64,000 nucleotides of DNA from Polyangia bacterium (lineage in GTDB: Bacteria > Myxococcota_A > Polyangia > Fen-1088). Shown piece by piece: positions 48,723-57,600 of the stretch. Made by a program: the position numbers and the translations under genes. Location: positions 1 through 64,000 of the forward strand of contig DATATI010000083.1 in assembly GCA_036268875.1 (NCBI GenBank), in the 5' to 3' direction. How positions within the stretch are numbered: position 1 is the stretch's first letter; every line of letters begins with the position of its first letter. The notes below the pieces were generated by a model. The model was not told the DNA's origin. It saw only the letters and a program-made list of their open reading frames with translations, and did not search any database.

Positions 48723-49904
48723 ATGCCAACAACCCCGGACATCCAGATCGAAGTCTTCGGCAAGACCGACGTCGGTCTCATCCGCGAGCACAACGAGGAC
48801 AATTTCCTCATTGCCGACGTCAGCGCCGGCATGCGCTCGAACAGCTTTGCGGCGCCGCAAACGCTGGCGCTGGGCGACAAAGGCGTCGCGCTGCTGGTCT
48901 GTGACGGCATGGGCGGCGCCGCTGCTGGCGAGGTGGCGGCGCAGATGGCCGTCGATTCGGTGTACGAAACTCTGGCCGCCGTTCCACCCATGACGCGCGA
49001 TGGGTTCGCTCGCGCCTTGCGCCGCGCCGTCGAGGTGGCCAACGAAGCCATCTTCATCCAATCGCGCGACAACCAGAGCGAGCGCGGAATGGGTACCACC
49101 TGCACCGTTGCCGCGCTGACTGACACCACCCTGGTGGTCGCGCAGATCGGCGATTCGCGCTGTTATGTCCTGAGGCAGGGCCGCCTGGCCCAGGTGACCA
49201 AGGATCAATCGCTGGCCTGGCAGCTGATCGAAGCCGGGGCGATGACCGCCGAGGAAGCCAAGGCGTTCGAGCACGCCAACATCATCCTGCAGGCGCTGGG
49301 GGTTCAGGATCAGGTCGAGGTGGTGCTGTCGCAGGTCGATCTACGCCAGGGCGACGTCATCCTGCTGTGTTCGGACGGCCTGCATGGCCCCGTGGCCGAC
49401 GAAGAGATCCTCGACGTGTTGACCACCGAGAGCGATCTCAAGCGCGCCGGCCAGGCGCTGATTCAAAAAGCGCTGGACCGCGACGGTCCGGACAACGTCA
49501 CGGTGGTGCTGGCTCGTTTCGGCGGCGCCGCCCTGCCCCCTCCGGGACCTGCTGACGTCGTCAGCTTCGTGGGCTACGACCCCGGACCCGATCCTGACAA
49601 CGAAGTACCGACGCCGATGGCCCCGCTGGCGCCGTCGGGCGGCGTGGCCACCGTGCAGGAACGGATTCCGCCGGAGCTTCTGCAGCAACAGGACGAGGTG
49701 GTGACCAAGGCCGACGGCGATCGGCGAAGCGCGATGGGCGACTTTGGTCAGCTCCCTGCCGCGGCGCCGGCCTCTCGCTCGATGCGATCGGTGGTGGCGT
49801 TGTTTTTCTTGGCCCTCATCGCCGCGGCGGTGGGCGGCATCTCGGTGATGAAGTGCGAGCGCGAACGCACCGCCACCGGTGAAATGCGCGGAGGCGGCCC
49901 GTAG
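48723..49904 (+). CDS. PP2C-family Ser/Thr phosphatase with C-terminal membrane helix
   Basis: 393 residues from ATG 48723. All PPM motifs are present: GLIREHNEDNF, VCDGMGGAAAG, MGTTCTVAAL, QIGDSRCYVLRQG, LCSDGLHGPV and GPDNVTVVLARF. A Pro-rich linker leads to one transmembrane helix (VVALFFLALIAAAVGGISV) near the end, so the catalytic domain faces the cytoplasm. It reverses phosphorylation by the Hanks-type kinase encoded 10 bases downstream. Confidence 0.93.
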   Translation: MPTTPDIQIEVFGKTDVGLIREHNEDNFLIADVSAGMRSNSFAAPQTLALGDKGVALLVCDGMGGAAAGEVAAQMAVDSVYETLAAVPPMTRDGFARALRRAVEVANEAIFIQSRDNQSERGMGTTCTVAALTDTTLVVAQIGDSRCYVLRQGRLAQVTKDQSLAWQLIEAGAMTAEEAKAFEHANIILQALGVQDQVEVVLSQVDLRQGDVILLCSDGLHGPVADEEILDVLTTESDLKRAGQALIQKALDRDGPDNVTVVLARFGGAALPPPGPADVVSFVGYDPGPDPDNEVPTPMAPLAPSGGVATVQERIPPELLQQQDEVVTKADGDRRSAMGDFGQLPAAAPASRSMRSVVALFFLALIAAAVGGISVMKCERERTATGEMRGGGP

Positions 49905-49914
49905 GTCTGGCGAC

Positions 49915-51225
49915 ATGGCCATCTGTCCAAACTGCGGAACGATGCTGGAGCACGATGCGCGCTTTTGCGGCGCCTGCGGCAAGCGCATCGAGCCCATCGC
50001 CGCCACCGCCATCGGCCTGCCGTCGCCGGTGATTCATCAGCCATCGGCACCGCTGGCCGCGCCAAAACCCGCTGCCGCCCTGGCGCCTTCGCACGCGCGC
50101 GACGAGCCGAACCCGGCGCTGGCGTCGACGGTGGTCGCTGAAGCGATGCCGATCGCGTCCGGACCTCACGGCGCGGCGGCGCCAGCGCGGGCAGCGGCGG
50201 CCATCCGCACGCCCGCGCAGTCCCCCGAACAGATGATCGGCCGCACCTTGAACAACCGTTACATCGTCGAGGCGAAGATCGGCGAGGGCGGTTTCGGTGC
50301 GGTCTTCCTCGGCAAGCAGATCGCCACCGGGCGCGAGGTGGCGCTGAAGATCCTGCACCCACACAACGTCAGCGATTCGACCATCGTGGCCCGTTTTCGG
50401 CGTGAGGCGGAAGCCTGTTCGAAGCTGCGCGATCCGCACACCGTCACCACCTACGACTTCGACGAGGCCGAGGACGGCACATTGTTCCTGGCCATGGAGC
50501 TTTTGCGGGGCCGCAGCTTGCATCTGCTGCAAAAAAGCGAAGGTCCGTTTCCGCCCAAGCGCGTGCTGGGCATCCTGGACCAGGTGGCGCAGTCGCTGGG
50601 CGAGGCCCACGCCAACGGCATCGTTCACCGCGACATGAAGCCGGAGAACGTGATCATCGAGCGGCGCGAAGAGCAGGATTACGTCAAGGTCCTGGATTTC
50701 GGCATCGCCAAGATGATCTCCGGCGATCGCGAGGTCCAGGCGTTGACCGCCGTCGGGCAGACGCTGGGCACGTTGGAGTTCATGTCGCCGGAGCAGCTGC
50801 GCGGGCAGACGCTGGACGGACGTTCGGACATCTACGCGCTGGGGATGATGGCGTACGAGATGCTGACCGGCGGGCTGCCCTTCAAGAACGCCAAGAGCCC
50901 GATCGAGATCATCAACTTCCATATGAAAGAGGCGCCGCCGCCACCGTCGGCGCTGCGGCCCGAGTTGGAGATCCCCGAGGCAGTCGACGAGGTCATACAA
51001 AAGATGGTGGCCAAATCGCGCGACGACCGCCACGCCAATGCGGAAGAGCTACGCGCCCACATCGCGCGGGCGCTGGGCCCGGCGCAGAAGCGAAAGAAAT
51101 CCGTCGCCAGCGTCAGCAGCCTGAGCATCGCCGGCCGAAGCCTTCCGCTGACCCTGCCGATGATCGCCGCCATCGCCGGCTCGCTGCTGGTGCTGGGCAT
51201 GTTGATCTGGCTGCTCAAGCGCTGA
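49915..51225 (+). CDS. Zinc-ribbon Ser/Thr protein kinase, tail-anchored
   Basis: 436 residues from ATG 49915. An N-terminal zinc ribbon (ICPNCGTMLEHDARFCGACG; C4, C7, C18, C21) and an Ala/Pro linker (to about 105) precede the kinase domain (about 115-375): GEGGFGAVFLG, ALKILHP, HRDMKPENVII, LDFGIAK, GTLEFMSPEQL. A C-terminal helix (LPMIAAIAGSLLVLGMLIWL) anchors it with almost nothing outside, so it does not sense external ligands by a periplasmic domain. Works with the PP2C and FHA proteins encoded just upstream. Confidence 0.93.
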   Translation: MAICPNCGTMLEHDARFCGACGKRIEPIAATAIGLPSPVIHQPSAPLAAPKPAAALAPSHARDEPNPALASTVVAEAMPIASGPHGAAAPARAAAAIRTPAQSPEQMIGRTLNNRYIVEAKIGEGGFGAVFLGKQIATGREVALKILHPHNVSDSTIVARFRREAEACSKLRDPHTVTTYDFDEAEDGTLFLAMELLRGRSLHLLQKSEGPFPPKRVLGILDQVAQSLGEAHANGIVHRDMKPENVIIERREEQDYVKVLDFGIAKMISGDREVQALTAVGQTLGTLEFMSPEQLRGQTLDGRSDIYALGMMAYEMLTGGLPFKNAKSPIEIINFHMKEAPPPPSALRPELEIPEAVDEVIQKMVAKSRDDRHANAEELRAHIARALGPAQKRKKSVASVSSLSIAGRSLPLTLPMIAAIAGSLLVLGMLIWLLKR

Positions 51226-51250
51226 GCGCGCTTGTGTCGAGCCGCTGCCG

Positions 51251-52201
51251 CTACCGAACGACGTGAAAGAATCGATCCCAGCGGATGGCTTTGAACCAGC
51301 TGGCCAGGCCCCAGCCGTCGCCGTTGGCGCGTGACCACCAGACGATCAGGGCCTTGCCCTTGATCAGATCGTGCTGGACCGTGCCCCAAACGCGCGAGTC
51401 GGATGAGTTGTCGCGGTTGTCGCCCATGACGAAGACGTTCCCAGGCGGCACCACCGTGCGGTTGTAGTCGCGGCCGCCGCGCATAGGCTCCTGGATGGTC
51501 TCGTGTGGTTTGCCGTCCAGGGTCTCGACCCAGTACTCGCAGTCGTCGCGGGCACCGCCGCCGGATTCGCTGCTGTGACAAGGTTTGGGTAGATGCTCGC
51601 GGGGCACGGCGTGGCCGTTGATGTAGACCGTCTCTTGCCGAACCTCGACCACATCGCCGGGCAATCCGACCACGCGCTTGATGTAATCGGTGCCGGGATC
51701 CAGCGGGTACTTGAAGACGATAACGTCGCCACGTTCGGGCTGGCGCAACTCGAGAATCTTGGTGTTGGTGAAGGGGATCGACAAGCCGTAAGCGAACTTG
51801 GACACGAAGATATGGTCGCCCACCTCCAGCGTCGGGATCATCGAGCCCGACGGGATCTGGAACGCCTCGACCACGAACGCGCGCAGCAAGAGGGCCACCG
51901 CCACCGCCACGCCGATCGATTCGGAATATTCACGCAGCGTCGACTTGCGCGCGAAGCTGAGGTGCTGGTCCATGTGCTCGTCCAGCAGGGTGATGGCCTT
52001 GCGCAAGGCTTCTAGGTCGTCGGTCCGCAGAGCGGCGTCGACGCCGTCGGCGGCGACGGAGATCTCGCCCAACACCTCTTTCGGGATGCGATATCCCTTC
52101 TTTTTCAGGATGCGGCGCGCTTCCTTGACCAGGTGTTGGCCTTCGCCACGCGCGCGCCGCGAGGCGCTTCGTTGTCTCCACCAGCCGACCATTTCAGACA
52201 T
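51251..52201 (-). CDS. lepB: Signal peptidase I
   Basis: 316 residues. The S26 motifs are clear: one membrane helix, then IPSGSMIPTLEVGD with the catalytic Ser, GDVIVFKYP, DYIKRVVGLPGD with the catalytic Lys, and VMGDNRDNSSDSR. An N-terminal extension of about 75 residues, basic and helical, precedes the membrane helix. It cleaves signal peptides at the outer face of the inner membrane. The gene begins 3 bases after lepA, the common lepA-lepB order. Confidence 0.95.
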   Translation of the reverse strand: MSEMVGWWRQRSASRRARGEGQHLVKEARRILKKKGYRIPKEVLGEISVAADGVDAALRTDDLEALRKAITLLDEHMDQHLSFARKSTLREYSESIGVAVAVALLLRAFVVEAFQIPSGSMIPTLEVGDHIFVSKFAYGLSIPFTNTKILELRQPERGDVIVFKYPLDPGTDYIKRVVGLPGDVVEVRQETVYINGHAVPREHLPKPCHSSESGGGARDDCEYWVETLDGKPHETIQEPMRGGRDYNRTVVPPGNVFVMGDNRDNSSDSRVWGTVQHDLIKGKALIVWWSRANGDGWGLASWFKAIRWDRFFHVVR

Positions 52202-52204
52202 CAG

Positions 52205-54007
52205 TCAGTCCACCTTCAAAATTGCCAAAAAGGCTTCCTGGGGAATTTCCACGTTGCCAACCTGCTTCATTCTTTTCTTACCTTCCTTCTGCTTCTCCAG
52301 CAACTTGCGCTTGCGGGTGATGTCGCCACCGTAGCATTTGGCGGTGACGTTCTTGCGCAACGCCTTGACCGTGGTCCGGGCGATCACGCGCGAGCCGATG
52401 GCCGCCTGAATGGCCACCTCGAATTGCTGCTGCGGGATCAGCTCCTTCATCTTGACGCACAGGTCGCGGCCTTTGTTGTACGACCCTTCACGGTGGACGA
52501 TCAGCGACAGCGAATCGACGCGATCGCCGTTGACCAGCAAGTCCATGCGCACGAGGTCAGCGGCCCGGTAATCCTTCGGCTCATAGTCCAGCGACGCATA
52601 ACCGCGCGAGACCGATTTCAGGCGGTCGTAAAAACCGAAGACCATCTCGGTCAGCGGAAGGTCGTAGCGAATGATCACTCGTTTCTCCCCGGCGTATGTC
52701 AGGCCGGTCTGCGTGCCGCGCTTCTCCTCACACAACTTGAGGATGCCCCCCACATATTCCGGCGGCGTGTGGATGGTGACGGCGATGATCGGCTCCTCGA
52801 TGCGATCGATGTCGCCCTCGCTGGGGAATTTCGCCGGGTTATCCAGTTCGAAGGTGCTGCCGTCGCGCAGGACCACCCGGAACCGCACCGTCGGCGCGGT
52901 GGTGATGAGATCCAGGTTGTACTCGCGCTCGAGCCGTTCCTGCACGATCTCCATGTGCAAAAGGCCAAGAAAGCCACAGCGAAATCCGAAGCCCAGCGCC
53001 GCTGACGTCTCGGGCTCGCGCGAGAACGAAGCGTCGTTGAGGCGCAGCTTGTCCAGCGCGTCGCGCAGGTCCTCGTACTTGGCGGTGTCAGTGGGAAAAA
53101 TACCGGCGAACACCATCGGCTTGGCGGGCTGGAAACCGGGCAGCGGTTGCACCTGCACGGTGCCCGCGCTGGTGATGGTGTCGCCCACCCGGGCGTCGGC
53201 GACCTCTTTGATCGCCGCGGTGAAAAAGCCCACCTCGCCCGGCCCGAGATCGGCCACCTCGCGCGGGAACGGCGTGAAAACGCCCAGCGCTTGAATCTCG
53301 TACTCGCGTTGCGCGGCGATGAAGCGGACTTTTTGCTTCGGCCGCAGGACGCCGTCGACCACCCGCACCAGGATCACCACGCCGCGATAGGAGTCGTACC
53401 AGCTGTCCAGCAACAACACGCGCAAGGCCGCGTCGGCGTTGCCCTTGGGCGGCGGGACGAGGGCGATCACTGACTCCAGGATCTCGTGGATGCCGATCCC
53501 TTCTTTCGCCGAAGCCAGGATGGCGCCCGAGGCGTCGATGCCAACCACCTCTTCGATCTGGCGGCGGACATTTTCGGGATCGGCGGCCGGCAGATCGATC
53601 TTGTTGATCACCGGGACAATCGCCAGGTTCAGATTCACCGCCAAGTAGACGTTGGCCAGCGTCTGGGCCTCCACACCCTGCGAGGCATCAACCACCAGCA
53701 CCGCGCCCTCGCACGCGGCCAGCGAACGCGACACCTCATAGTGAAAGTCAACGTGCCCGGGCGTATCGATCAGATTCAGCTCGTAGGTCTTGCCGTCGGC
53801 GGCGGCGTAATTGAGGCGCGTGGTCGCCGCCTTGATGGTGATGCCGCGCTCACGCTCAAGATCCATGGTGTCCAGAAGCTGCGCCTTGCGCTCGCGATCG
53901 GTGACCGCGCCGGCGGCGTCCAGCAAGCGATCGGCCAGCGTCGATTTGCCGTGATCAATGTGCGCGATGATCGAGAAGTTACGGATGAGATGGGTCGGTG
54001 TTGGCAT
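52205..54007 (-). CDS. lepA: Elongation factor 4 (LepA)
   Basis: 600 residues, normal length. GTPase motifs G1 [13 protein letters not shown]2/G3 [10 protein letters not shown] and DTPGHVDF, G4 NKIDLPAA, and the LepA-specific C-terminal domain with [20 protein letters not shown]. LepA acts on stalled or back-translocated ribosomes. It follows the RHH regulator gene by 70 bases and precedes lepB. Confidence 0.97.
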   Translation of the reverse strand: MPTPTHLIRNFSIIAHIDHGKSTLADRLLDAAGAVTDRERKAQLLDTMDLERERGITIKAATTRLNYAAADGKTYELNLIDTPGHVDFHYEVSRSLAACEGAVLVVDASQGVEAQTLANVYLAVNLNLAIVPVINKIDLPAADPENVRRQIEEVVGIDASGAILASAKEGIGIHEILESVIALVPPPKGNADAALRVLLLDSWYDSYRGVVILVRVVDGVLRPKQKVRFIAAQREYEIQALGVFTPFPREVADLGPGEVGFFTAAIKEVADARVGDTITSAGTVQVQPLPGFQPAKPMVFAGIFPTDTAKYEDLRDALDKLRLNDASFSREPETSAALGFGFRCGFLGLLHMEIVQERLEREYNLDLITTAPTVRFRVVLRDGSTFELDNPAKFPSEGDIDRIEEPIIAVTIHTPPEYVGGILKLCEEKRGTQTGLTYAGEKRVIIRYDLPLTEMVFGFYDRLKSVSRGYASLDYEPKDYRAADLVRMDLLVNGDRVDSLSLIVHREGSYNKGRDLCVKMKELIPQQQFEVAIQAAIGSRVIARTTVKALRKNVTAKCYGGDITRKRKLLEKQKEGKKRMKQVGNVEIPQEAFLAILKVD

Positions 54008-54077
54008 GAAGAAATTGCCCGCGCGAAAAGATCACGGGCGTCCTTGGGTGGCTAAACGCGATGGCTGCGGCAGCCAA

Positions 54078-54263
54078 CTACTTCGCCGGCACGTCCAGTG
54101 TGAGCTGACCGGGGAGGTGGTGCTTCTGCTTTTCCAAAACCATGTCGATGCCCTGACGGATGTACTCGGCGACCGGAACCTTGGTCTTGTCGTGCAGCTG
54201 CTTCAAACGCTGGCTTTGCTCCGGCGTGATGTAGATGGTCGTGGAAATCTTGTTCCTGGCCAT
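54078..54263 (-). CDS. Ribbon-helix-helix DNA-binding protein
   Basis: 61 residues from ATG 54263 (ATG 54284 would add MVMHCHF). The pattern is that of a CopG/Arc-type regulator: strand KISTTIYITPEQSQRLKQLH, then TKVPVAEYIRQGIDMVLEKQ, with a short Pro/Leu tail. No toxin gene lies beside it, so it is not an obvious antitoxin. A perfect 16-bp palindromic site lies at 54290-54305, right upstream, a candidate operator for self-regulation and for control of lepA/lepB and the divergent lipoprotein. Confidence 0.82.
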   Translation of the reverse strand: MARNKISTTIYITPEQSQRLKQLHDKTKVPVAEYIRQGIDMVLEKQKHHLPGQLTLDVPAK

Positions 54264-54289
54264 GAAGTGACAATGCATGACCATATGTC

Positions 54290-54305
54290 GTTCCGTCAAC
54301 GGAAC
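54290..54305. promoter_or_regulatory. Palindromic operator candidate GTTCCGT-CA-ACGGAAC
   Basis: Two perfect 7-bp arms around a 2-bp centre, located 26 bases upstream of the RHH ATG 54263 and 41 bases upstream of the divergent lipoprotein ATG 54347. RHH dimers bind such short inverted repeats in pairs. Seen directly: symmetry and position. Binding is inference. Confidence 0.5.
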
Positions 54306-54346
54306 ATACTTGATGGGAAAGGACTTTCGCCCTAACGTAATTCGCC

Positions 54347-55174
54347 ATGGTGCCCTCTGTGCAGAGCCGTTCGGTGCTGGTGTCGCGTCCGTCGGGCCGT
54401 TTGGCCGCAACCCTGGCCGTCGGTCTGGCAACGCTGGCGCCGGCCTGTGGCGGCACCCAGCGTCCCGCCGATTCGATGCAGGAAGCGTCCAACGTGCCGG
54501 CCGCACCCTCGGTTGATCGCACCAAGTGCAGCGACAAGGGCAAGCAGGTGATCACCTCCGATACCAACGGAGACAAGCAGCCCGACGTCTGGAAGTACTT
54601 CGTAACCGCCCAGCAAGGTGGTCAGACAGTTTCCGTGCTCTCGTGCAAGCTGGTCGATCTGAATCACGACGGCAAGGTGGATATTGTTTATTACTACGAC
54701 GCCGGCGGCGCGCAGACGACGCTGGAAGAGGCCGACCTCGACTTTGACGGCAAGTTCGACCTGACGATCTATTACGCCAACGGCAAAAAGATCCGCGAGG
54801 AACTCGACTCGAACTTTGACCAGAAGGCCGACATCTGGAAGTACTACGAGGACGAAAAGCTGGTGCGCATCGAGCTCGACACCAATTACGACGGCAAGGT
54901 CGACCAGTGGCAATACTACGAGGGTGGCAAGCTGGACCGCATCGGCTATGACACCTCGGGCTCCGGCCGCGTCGACAAGTGGGATCGCGCCCCCGAGAGC
55001 GAAGAACCGGGGGGCGCGTCGGCCGAAAACACCGGTGGCGCGGCCGCGCCCGCGTTGGCAAGCGGCGCCGCCGCCAACGCGTCCACCACCCCGCCCGCCG
55101 CCACCACGCCTCCGCCAGCCGCTTCTCCCGCCGCCAAGCCGACCACGCCTGCCCCCGCCGCACCGAAGAAGTAA
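54347..55174 (+). CDS. Secreted lipoprotein with six calcium-loop-like repeats
   Basis: 275 residues. Lipobox TLAPAC ends the signal (Cys about residue 34). From about 70 to 215 there are six spaced loops of the DxNxDGxxD type: DTNGDKQPDVWKY, DLNHDGKVDIVYYY, DLDFDGKFDLTIYY, DSNFDQKADIWKYY, DTNYDGKVDQWQYY and DTSGSGRVDKWDR. Each is followed by aromatic strand residues. The loop resembles EF-hand/dockerin calcium sites; the last copy has lost key acids. The C-terminal ~60 residues are Ala/Pro/Thr-rich. It probably binds calcium at the cell surface; the partner is unknown. Divergent from the RHH gene. Confidence 0.82.
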   Translation: MVPSVQSRSVLVSRPSGRLAATLAVGLATLAPACGGTQRPADSMQEASNVPAAPSVDRTKCSDKGKQVITSDTNGDKQPDVWKYFVTAQQGGQTVSVLSCKLVDLNHDGKVDIVYYYDAGGAQTTLEEADLDFDGKFDLTIYYANGKKIREELDSNFDQKADIWKYYEDEKLVRIELDTNYDGKVDQWQYYEGGKLDRIGYDTSGSGRVDKWDRAPESEEPGGASAENTGGAAAPALASGAAANASTTPPAATTPPPAASPAAKPTTPAPAAPKK

Positions 55175-55208
55175 CCCCGCGCTCCAGCCCGCTCCCGTCA
55201 GATCGGAG

Positions 55209-55223
55209 GCGGGCTTTGCCCGC
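55209..55223. terminator. Hairpin between convergent genes
   Basis: GCGGGC-TTT-GCCCGC, a perfect 6-bp stem in the 105-bp gap between the lipoprotein (+) and the TPR gene (-). It could stop transcription from either side, but no T run follows on either strand. Confidence 0.35.
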
Positions 55224-55279
55224 TGGAGACACCACAGGCCGCCAGAGATCCGCCCCCGGCTCTCGTCGCGCGGGGTGGG

Positions 55280-57550
55280 CTATTCGCAGTGGCTGTTGTG
55301 CTTGGCGGCCAGCGCTTGCGCCTCCGCGAAGCGATCACTTTGCTTGAGCCTGCGCAGGACGATTTCGTACTCGCGCAACGCCTTGCACGCATCGCCGTGG
55401 CCGGTCAGCGCCTCGGCCAGCCAGCGCTCGGCCAGGTGACGACGACCGGCTTTCAACGCCAGCGTCCCGGCGACGTACGCCGCCACCGGACTGCGATCCG
55501 GGCGGTGCTCGACTGATTCAACAAAGCGGATGACGTGGTGCCGGCTGCCGGTCATTCCCAGCGACGACAGCCAGCGCAGATCCGGATCACCGTCGACGAT
55601 ACCGGCGCCACCATAGTCGGGGGTGAGCGAGGCGCTCGCTTCCTCCGCGCGCGCCGACACCAATCGTGACTCGACCCCAGCCGGGTGAATCCCGGCCGGC
55701 GGCGCCGCCGCCAAGCCGCGGCCGATGGCCACCGCCACGTTGGCCCAGGCCAGCGCTGGAAATGCCGCGCTCACGCGTCGGCCGGCGCTGTCCGCAACGG
55801 CCGCCGCCTCGTCAATCTCGCCCAGGTTCGCCAGTGCCTGGGCCACGCCACCCAGCACGCGTGGATTGGTGCTGTGAACCGCCGCGGCCCGGCGCGCCTC
55901 CGCCAGCGCGCCCGCTCGATCGCCGGCCAGCCGTTTTTCGACCGCCAGGTTCAGCGCACACGCCGCCCGCACCGTCGACGAAGTCTCGCCGTCGCGCGCG
56001 CAAACCTTTATCAGGCGTTCGGAAATGCCGGCCGGGCTCTTTCGTGCCGGATTTCGCGCCGCGCGCAACGCTTCCTGATCCAGCAGCAACCATAAAGCCT
56101 CGTCGCTGCCGCTGGCCAACGACGGTTCCAGCAGCTCCAGCGCGGCATTGGCGCGCCCCCGATCGAGCTCCAGCGCCGCCACCGTTGGCCGCGCCACGCC
56201 CCAGGTCTGGCCCAGGCCCGGCTGCCGTTGCAGCAGCGCCGCCGCCGCCTCCAGGTCGCCGCTGCGATAACGAGTGGCAGCCGCCGCCAGCAACACGCGG
56301 CGATCATCGGGCGCCGCCGCCAACGCCGCGCGCACCGCCTCCGCCGCCGCCAATGGATCGCCGTCGGCCAGCGCCAGCAACGCCCTGGCTGCCGCCGCCT
56401 GCGCTCCTAGCAACGTCGACCAGGCCGCTCGGTTGCTGCCCTCGGCGGTCAGGCGCTGGGCTTCGCTTTTGTCGACGGTGATGCCGTGATCGAACGCCAG
56501 AACAGCTTCGACGAACGCCAGGTTGATGCGGGTGCCGTCGTCGGCGGGCACCTTGTTCCACCGCTTCTGCCCGATGTCCCGCCCCTGCAGCAGCCGCCGC
56601 AACGTGCCGGATGCCAGGTCAGCCTCGATCTCCGCGGCGGCCTGTTCGCCGCCGACGGGCGGCAACGAACGCGCGTCGGTCGGTGTGCCGGAGACCCGCC
56701 TTCCCGACAAGGTTCGCCCACTGTGCAAGCTCCACGCGCCCAGGACCAAGATCAGCAACGCCGGCACGCCGACGATCAGCGACCAGCGCGTGACCGACCG
56801 ACCGGACGGAACATCCAGGCGCATCAGTTCTTCGGTGGCGATAGGCGGGAAGCTGCCGGTGGGCGTGTAGGAACGCTCGGTCGGTGTCGCGCTGTCCGGA
56901 CGCGGGGGCGCAGCGGGCGGTGGCGTGGGCGCGGCGGCAGCGTACTCGCGCAGGTCGACATCACCGAAACGGACCGTCGTCGCGCGCACCTTGTCCCTGC
57001 CGGCCGGCGGAGGCGTTCCTTCCCCCTGCCGTCGGTCGCCTTGACGGCGCTCACCGACCCGGCGCTCGACCAGCCCGCGCGGCGGCGTGACCTTGGTGAT
57101 CTCCGCGTCCTGAAATCCATCGTCGAAAGGCACGCCCTCGCTCAGCGATTCCAGCAGCGCCTGCAGCTCTTGCGTCCACACGATCTCGGAGCGCGTACGC
57201 GTCAACATCGCCACCGCTTCCGCGCGGCGGTCGGTCACCGCCATCACCTTGGCGAGATAACGGTAGGCGTCCGCGTGGTGTGGGTGCTGGCGGATGGTGT
57301 CCAGCAAGCGCATCTCGGCCTGCGCTGTTTTTCCCGCCTCCAGCCAGGCGCGCGCCAGCGCCACCTGACCAGTCGGCAGATCGGGGTGGTGAATCAGTCC
57401 CTGCAGGCAGACCGATTCGGCCTCATCTAATTTTCCGTCGTCGCACAACGCGTGCGCCAACGCCACGAACGTGGTCGAGCGCGGACTCGCCCGCACAGCA
57501 GCGCGCATGCGCTCTAGCCGTTCCGCCCCCTCCGGATGGCCGGACTTCAC
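55280..57550 (-). CDS. TPR protein with central membrane helix
   Basis: 756 residues from GTG 57550. N-terminal TPRs (about 15-115: AHALCDDGKLDEAESVCLQG, VALARAWLEAGKTAQAEMRL) lie in the cytoplasm. A basic/Pro linker (about 150-250) leads to a transmembrane helix (about 253-275, LIVGVPALLILVLGAW). A long helical repeat region follows (about 300-750), Ala-rich, with many degenerate TPRs. Such bitopic TPR proteins act as scaffolds. No Shine-Dalgarno; TAATAC ends about 7 bases before the GTG, so the mRNA may be leaderless. Confidence 0.85.
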   Translation of the reverse strand: MKSGHPEGAERLERMRAAVRASPRSTTFVALAHALCDDGKLDEAESVCLQGLIHHPDLPTGQVALARAWLEAGKTAQAEMRLLDTIRQHPHHADAYRYLAKVMAVTDRRAEAVAMLTRTRSEIVWTQELQALLESLSEGVPFDDGFQDAEITKVTPPRGLVERRVGERRQGDRRQGEGTPPPAGRDKVRATTVRFGDVDLREYAAAAPTPPPAAPPRPDSATPTERSYTPTGSFPPIATEELMRLDVPSGRSVTRWSLIVGVPALLILVLGAWSLHSGRTLSGRRVSGTPTDARSLPPVGGEQAAAEIEADLASGTLRRLLQGRDIGQKRWNKVPADDGTRINLAFVEAVLAFDHGITVDKSEAQRLTAEGSNRAAWSTLLGAQAAAARALLALADGDPLAAAEAVRAALAAAPDDRRVLLAAAATRYRSGDLEAAAALLQRQPGLGQTWGVARPTVAALELDRGRANAALELLEPSLASGSDEALWLLLDQEALRAARNPARKSPAGISERLIKVCARDGETSSTVRAACALNLAVEKRLAGDRAGALAEARRAAAVHSTNPRVLGGVAQALANLGEIDEAAAVADSAGRRVSAAFPALAWANVAVAIGRGLAAAPPAGIHPAGVESRLVSARAEEASASLTPDYGGAGIVDGDPDLRWLSSLGMTGSRHHVIRFVESVEHRPDRSPVAAYVAGTLALKAGRRHLAERWLAEALTGHGDACKALREYEIVLRRLKQSDRFAEAQALAAKHNSHCE

Positions 57551-57574
57551 GGGGGGAGTATTAGTCCAGGAGCA

Positions 57575-57599
57575 GCGTCGGTAAATATTTTTCCGACGC
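57575..57599. repeat. 7-bp inverted repeat between lysC and the TPR gene
   Basis: GCGTCGG-N11-CCGACGC with an AT-rich loop (TAAATATTTTT). It begins 2 bases past the lysC stop in the direction of transcription and overlaps the possible -35 of the TPR gene. It could be a lysC terminator hairpin or an operator. No U run follows the stem. Confidence 0.45.
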
Positions 57600-57600
57600 G

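Noticed and set aside
54078-54263. Antitoxin of a toxin-antitoxin pair
   Set aside because: The RHH protein resembles antitoxins in fold, but the neighbours are lepA and an unrelated lipoprotein; no small toxin gene is found on either side.
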